A stretch of DNA of 64,000 nucleotides from Mycobacterium sp. OTB74 (GTDB taxonomy: Bacteria > Actinomycetota > Actinomycetes > Mycobacteriales > Mycobacteriaceae), in contig NZ_JARXVD010000001.1 in NCBI RefSeq assembly GCF_029892685.1, positions 124,001 to 188,000 of the forward strand, read 5' to 3'. Position numbers and translations under genes: made by a program. Every line of letters starts with the position of its first letter. Position 1 is the first letter of the stretch. Under the pieces are notes generated by a model. That model saw nothing but the letters and a program-made list of their open reading frames with translations. It did no database searches and had not been told where the DNA came from. This document shows, piece by piece, positions 60,496 through 64,000 of this stretch.

Positions 60496-61547
60496 CCCGA
60501 CGATCAATCCGGGCCGCCCGCGCCCTGCTGACCCTCCTGTTCGCGGTGGCAATCTGCATCACCACGGGCTGTTCGCTGGACCCGACACGGCTGCCGGTGC
60601 CGGGCGCCTACGCCGCAAATCACCCGTACCGCATCAAGATTCAGTTCTCCAGCGTGCTCAACCTGCCCGCCCGGGCCAAAGTGGACTCCGGCGGGGTGCA
60701 GATCGGTGTGCTCGATCACGTCCAGCTCGAGGGCACGACGGCGGTCGCCCACGTCGACATTGCCGGCGACACCCCGCTTCCCGGCAACACCCGTGCTGAG
60801 CTCCGCCAGGCCACCCCACTCGGCGACGTCTACATCGCGCTGCTTCCGCCGGGGGATCGCGGCACGGCGATGCTGCGCGACGGCGACACCATCCCATTGC
60901 GCAACACCGCCCCGGCTGACAATGTCGAAGACGTCTTGCGCTCGGTGTCGAACCTGGTGGCCGGCGGCGCGATCGGCACTCTGCAAAATACCGTGGTCAG
61001 CGTCAACAAGGCGTTCCCGAAAGACCCTGCCGAGCTGACCCGGATGCAGCACACCGTCGCCGGCGTACTCAATGACCTTGCGGCCAACCAGGACACCATC
61101 GACGGCTTGCTGTCCGGCATGAAGAACATCACCACCAACTTGGCGGCCAATACCACAGTGTTCAACCGGCTGGTCACCGAAGGCCCGCCCAAGCTCGCCG
61201 GGTTGTCTGCGGTCACCCTGGCCATCCTCAACGTGGTCGGTGCCTCTAAAGACGTCGGTAATCTCGGCGGTCAGGTCATCAATCCGATCGCCGGCGATTT
61301 GATGCAAATCCTCTCCTACATCACGCCGATGGTCGGAACACTGGCAACCGCTGACACCACCGTGCCGGTGATCGCCGATAAGTTCGTCGCCCTCCTGCGC
61401 TACAAGCTCCTCGGATTCTTCCGCGATGGTGGGCCGAAATACATAGTCTCCGAACTTCATCCACCGACCGGACGTGAGGGCGTCGATCCTGCCGACAAGG
61501 CCGATCAGGCGGTCAGTGCGATGCAGACCATGGGAATGGTGCCATGA
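60492..61547 (+). CDS. mceE: Mce-family lipoprotein E
   Basis: 351 aa from ATG 60492. Signal peptide with a lipobox-like end ITTGC (Cys27), as in LprK-type MceE proteins, so the mature protein is lipid-anchored. MCE domain at about 45-125 (YRIKIQFSSVLNLPARAKVDSGGVQIG), then helical. In Mce systems the lipoprotein member contacts the membrane end of the tunnel. Overlaps mceD and mceF by 4 nt. Confidence 0.9.
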   Translation: MTRRSIRAARALLTLLFAVAICITTGCSLDPTRLPVPGAYAANHPYRIKIQFSSVLNLPARAKVDSGGVQIGVLDHVQLEGTTAVAHVDIAGDTPLPGNTRAELRQATPLGDVYIALLPPGDRGTAMLRDGDTIPLRNTAPADNVEDVLRSVSNLVAGGAIGTLQNTVVSVNKAFPKDPAELTRMQHTVAGVLNDLAANQDTIDGLLSGMKNITTNLAANTTVFNRLVTEGPPKLAGLSAVTLAILNVVGASKDVGNLGGQVINPIAGDLMQILSYITPMVGTLATADTTVPVIADKFVALLRYKLLGFFRDGGPKYIVSELHPPTGREGVDPADKADQAVSAMQTMGMVP

Positions 61548-62509
61548 AATTCAGTGCTCGCACTACGCTGGTCATCCTGGCTGTGATGACGGTGTTGGGC
61601 GCCATCTACATGTCGTTCGGCGTGCTTGATGTCGCCCCGACCAAGCAGATCACCCGACTTACCCTGATGTTGAACACCTCCGGCGGCCTGATGCCCACAT
61701 CGGAGGTGACGATGCGCGGCATCAAGGTCGGCCGGGTGTCCGACATCCAGACCACCGCAACGGGACTGGCGGTCTCGATCGACCTCGACCGCGATCACCC
61801 GGTACCTGCCGACAGTGCGATCGGCGTCGAGAACCTTTCCGCAGCCGGCGAACAATACATCGACTTTCGGCCGAAACTGATTGCGCCGCCCTATTTTTCC
61901 GACGGTGCAGTGATCCCTGCCGAGCGGATCGCACCGATAGTTACCGCCAGTGACCTTCTCACCAAGGCTAATATCTTGTTCCGGGCCCTCGACCTCGACC
62001 ACATACACGTCCTGCTCACCAACATGTCCGCGGCGTTCGCCGGCAATGACGACACCATCGACTCCCTGGCGACCACTGCCGGCTTGACCGCCAAGGTGAT
62101 TCACGACGACAAGCAATTGCTGACCACCCTGTTCGGCAATGTCTCGACGTTCACCACCAAGCTGGGCGAACTCAACGCCGGCGAAATAATCAGCGAGACC
62201 GGCAAATTACTACCGCGTTCGGTGCCCGCGTTCTTGCAGCTGATCCACGAAATCGAGAACCTTTCGCACAGCGGCATGGGGGTACTGGGGCCCGACGACC
62301 CGGCCGGGGTACTGGTCACCAAACTGGGCGAATACCTCGACATGCTGTCCGGCCCAATGAGCACCTTCGCCACCGTCCTGCAGCCTGCGTTGGCGCCACT
62401 GCGCCCCATCAAGGTCGACGCCGGGCACTGGATCGACTTCTGGCAATCGACCTTCAACGACACGGGCGGCCTACGCGTCCAACTCAATGTGCCCGAATGG
62501 CATCAGTGA
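61544..62509 (+). CDS. mceF: Mce-family protein F
   Basis: 321 aa from ATG 61544. Short N-terminus, membrane helix (TLVILAVMTVLGAIYMSFGV), MCE domain with LTLMLNTSGGLMPTSEVTMRGIKVGRV, helical region. Shorter than many MceF proteins, which often carry a 100-200-residue Pro-rich tail; here it ends soon after VQLNVPEWHQ. Last of the six Mce proteins. Confidence 0.9.
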   Translation: MKFSARTTLVILAVMTVLGAIYMSFGVLDVAPTKQITRLTLMLNTSGGLMPTSEVTMRGIKVGRVSDIQTTATGLAVSIDLDRDHPVPADSAIGVENLSAAGEQYIDFRPKLIAPPYFSDGAVIPAERIAPIVTASDLLTKANILFRALDLDHIHVLLTNMSAAFAGNDDTIDSLATTAGLTAKVIHDDKQLLTTLFGNVSTFTTKLGELNAGEIISETGKLLPRSVPAFLQLIHEIENLSHSGMGVLGPDDPAGVLVTKLGEYLDMLSGPMSTFATVLQPALAPLRPIKVDAGHWIDFWQSTFNDTGGLRVQLNVPEWHQ

Positions 62510-62542
62510 ACCGAACGAAGTAACAGCAAGGAAAGAATTGAT

Positions 62543-63262
62543 ATGACCGACACCATCGTCATTGACGACGAAAAAGTGGACGACACTGTGGTTGAGGCGG
62601 CGGACAACGCTGTCGAGACAGACAAGGCCGAGAAGGTCGACACATCCGATGCACCGCCCAGCCGCTCACTCATGCAGCGTTTCCGTTCGGCCAGTCCCTG
62701 GCTATGGGCGACAGTGGTTTTGGCGGTGGCGCTGATCGGCGGTGGCGTCTTCGGCTTCATGAAATACCACCAGGTGACCGGCCAACTCGCGGAGATGCGT
62801 CGCGCCCAAACTGATCGCGACGCTGCGGCGCAGATCGCCAAGGAGTACGCGCTGAAGTCACTGACCTACAGCTTCGAAGACCCTGACGCGTTCTTCCGTT
62901 CGGTCGAAGACGGTGTGTCGCAGCAACTCAAAGACAAATATGTCAACGCCGGCGAGCTGCTCAAAGCCGTGATGCTCGATGCGCAGGTCACCTCAACCGG
63001 TGAGGTGCTGGCCACCGACCCGGTCGCAGTCCCTGACGGCAGCTATCAGGTTGTTGTGTCGGCGCATCAGACCACTCGCAACCTGCAGAACCCGACGCCC
63101 AAGGTGTCGATCATCCTGCTGCAGGTCACCGTGAACAGGGCAGGCAATGGCTGGCAGGTGACTGACATCGGCCCCAAGACCGGCGATCACCCACCCGTCG
63201 AGCAGCAGCTCCCGGCGCCTCAGCTCCCGCACGCTCCTGCCGCACCTGCACCGAAACGGTAG
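62543..63262 (+). CDS. Mce-associated membrane protein
   Basis: 239 aa from ATG 62543, with AAGGAAAG upstream. Acidic N-terminus (DEKVDDTVVEAADN), membrane helix at about 53-73 (LWATVVLAVALIGGGVFGFM), then an extracytoplasmic NTF2-like domain (EMRRAQTDRDAAAQIAKEYA, VTVNRAGNGWQVTDIG) and a Pro/Ala tail. This is the Mas/OmamA-like family that stabilises Mce complexes. 33 bp after mceF, so in the operon. Confidence 0.85.
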   Translation: MTDTIVIDDEKVDDTVVEAADNAVETDKAEKVDTSDAPPSRSLMQRFRSASPWLWATVVLAVALIGGGVFGFMKYHQVTGQLAEMRRAQTDRDAAAQIAKEYALKSLTYSFEDPDAFFRSVEDGVSQQLKDKYVNAGELLKAVMLDAQVTSTGEVLATDPVAVPDGSYQVVVSAHQTTRNLQNPTPKVSIILLQVTVNRAGNGWQVTDIGPKTGDHPPVEQQLPAPQLPHAPAAPAPKR

Positions 63263-63272
63263 GCGCGCCAAC

Positions 63273-64000
63273 GTGAACCGGTTGTCGCGGGTGGTCGCCA
63301 TGATGGCGATGGCGCTGGCGGGCACCGGTTGTCCGCCGTGCCCCACCGCGGCCGCTGACACAGCTCTGCCGCCGTGCCCGCAGACCGGTGCGGTGATCAC
63401 CCCGCACGCCACAGCGCCGCAAGTGGACTGCCACTTACATTCCGGCACACTCGATTTCGAGGTGCGGTACTGGAGCGTGCCGGAGTTGCCCCGGCCTCGG
63501 GCGGTGAAGGTTACCGTGAGAGACCCGTCGGGTGAGGTGGTGCAAACGATCGATGAGTTACTGGAGCCCTCGGCCCCGGGGGGCGTCGGACTGCAGGACA
63601 TCGACGGTGACGGCCGCGACGAGCTGATCATCCCGATCTCACAGAACGTATTGAACGGCAGCCCGAACAACCGCTTCTCGGTATGGCGCGCTCCGGGCGA
63701 CCGCCTCCATTACGAACGCACTCAAATGGTCGGGCAGGCCGTATATCCCAGTGGCGATGGCTATTTGGTGACCAACAGCGGTGCGCTGGACAGCCGAGAC
63801 CTCACGTTCTATCTGCCGACCGGAGCCGGCTACACGCTGGTCGTGGTGCTGACCATCGAAGCCGAGGACGTGGACCCGAACACTCACCGGGTGTTGACCG
63901 TCAATTGCCGCGCCCACCAGGAAGACGGCCTCCATGCGGTCGACATGAGCATCCGCCAGGCCGAGGACACCTTCTGCGCGTCACCGGCCGCCAACGCTAT
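63273..64000 (+). CDS. Secreted protein with Asp-rich calcium-loop motif (truncated by window end)
   Basis: At least 242 codons from GTG 63273, open to the window edge. N-terminal signal-like segment (VVAMMAMALAGTG) followed by closely spaced cysteines. The middle carries LQDIDGDGRDELIIP, an FG-GAP/EF-hand-like Asp loop that typically binds calcium in beta-propeller or integrin-like repeats. It directly follows the Mce-associated gene (10 bp), so it is probably exported as part of this operon. The family is not further recognised. Confidence 0.7.
   Translation, partial: MNRLSRVVAMMAMALAGTGCPPCPTAAADTALPPCPQTGAVITPHATAPQVDCHLHSGTLDFEVRYWSVPELPRPRAVKVTVRDPSGEVVQTIDELLEPSAPGGVGLQDIDGDGRDELIIPISQNVLNGSPNNRFSVWRAPGDRLHYERTQMVGQAVYPSGDGYLVTNSGALDSRDLTFYLPTGAGYTLVVVLTIEAEDVDPNTHRVLTVNCRAHQEDGLHAVDMSIRQAEDTFCASPAANA

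Noticed and set aside
54228..62509. Assigning the mce operon to a numbered type (mce1, mce4 and so on)
   Set aside because: Distinguishing the types needs alignment; no diagnostic neighbour (fadD5, hsd or kst genes) is visible, so it was left unnumbered.

Overview
The window is a chromosomal segment of a rapidly growing mycobacterium (Mycolicibacterium type). It is GC-rich, has many GTG/TTG starts and ATGA/GTGA overlaps, and carries hallmark mycobacterial genes: whiB7 with its leader, adnA/adnB, mycoredoxin, UvrD2, UPF0182, DUF3107 and an mce operon. From 1 to about 48.7 kb the gene order is that of the M. tuberculosis Rv3215-to-Rv3193c neighbourhood, read on the opposite strand. Rv correspondences are from memory of those families, not from a search.

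Backbone (1-26.4 kb). In order: entC (cut by the window edge) and gpm2; a ParA-like ATPase; a PQQ-propeller-like membrane protein with rhlE; a ferritin-like MiaE-type protein; an MmpS-like protein; TB9.4/DUF3107 and a TetR regulator; a DUF3152 protein; moeZ; an alkyltransferase-like protein with lipV; the AdnAB end-resection motor-nuclease; a TrkA-type potassium channel overlapping nudC; mrx1 divergent from uvrD2; then whiB7, with a WhiB7-type promoter, an 81-codon leader ORF and an intrinsic terminator ahead of it, convergent with an ABC1-family kinase.

Mobile element (26,720-42,507). A 15.8-kb element interrupts the Rv3196-type gene (E1/cyclodehydratase-like). A 14-bp core (GCGCAGTGTAGGCA on the + strand) lies at both ends. 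Removing one core plus the element restores a 287-codon frame across the CLHCA zinc motif. The element encodes a large serine integrase, six small early genes, about 1.1 kb of non-coding DNA full of repeats and palindromes, and a late block: tape measure (with a transglycosylase-like domain), HNH, tail-terminator-like, tail-assembly-chaperone-like, gp10-like, large terminase, portal, protease, capsid, connector and stopper. A small membrane protein is encoded on the opposite strand next to attR. No major tail tube, minor tail, lysis, replication or recognisable repressor gene is present. It therefore looks like a capsid-forming phage satellite, or a phiRv1/phiRv2-type prophage-like element with added tail genes, rather than a complete prophage.

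Right backbone and accessory region (43-64 kb). A DUF2342 protein, a Lon-like PDZ protease and UPF0182 are followed by initiator tRNA-Met. The tRNA is followed by gene debris (a Gfo/Idh/MocA oxidoreductase fragment). Next comes a cassette of a second ABC1 kinase, a broken tetR and a cytochrome P450 whose codon use differs from its surroundings. A hypothetical membrane protein then precedes a complete mce operon (yrbEA, yrbEB, mceA-F, a Mce-associated protein and a secreted protein cut by the window end). This operon should encode an MlaFEDB-like lipid importer, with YrbE permeases and six substrate-binding Mce proteins, one of them a lipoprotein.
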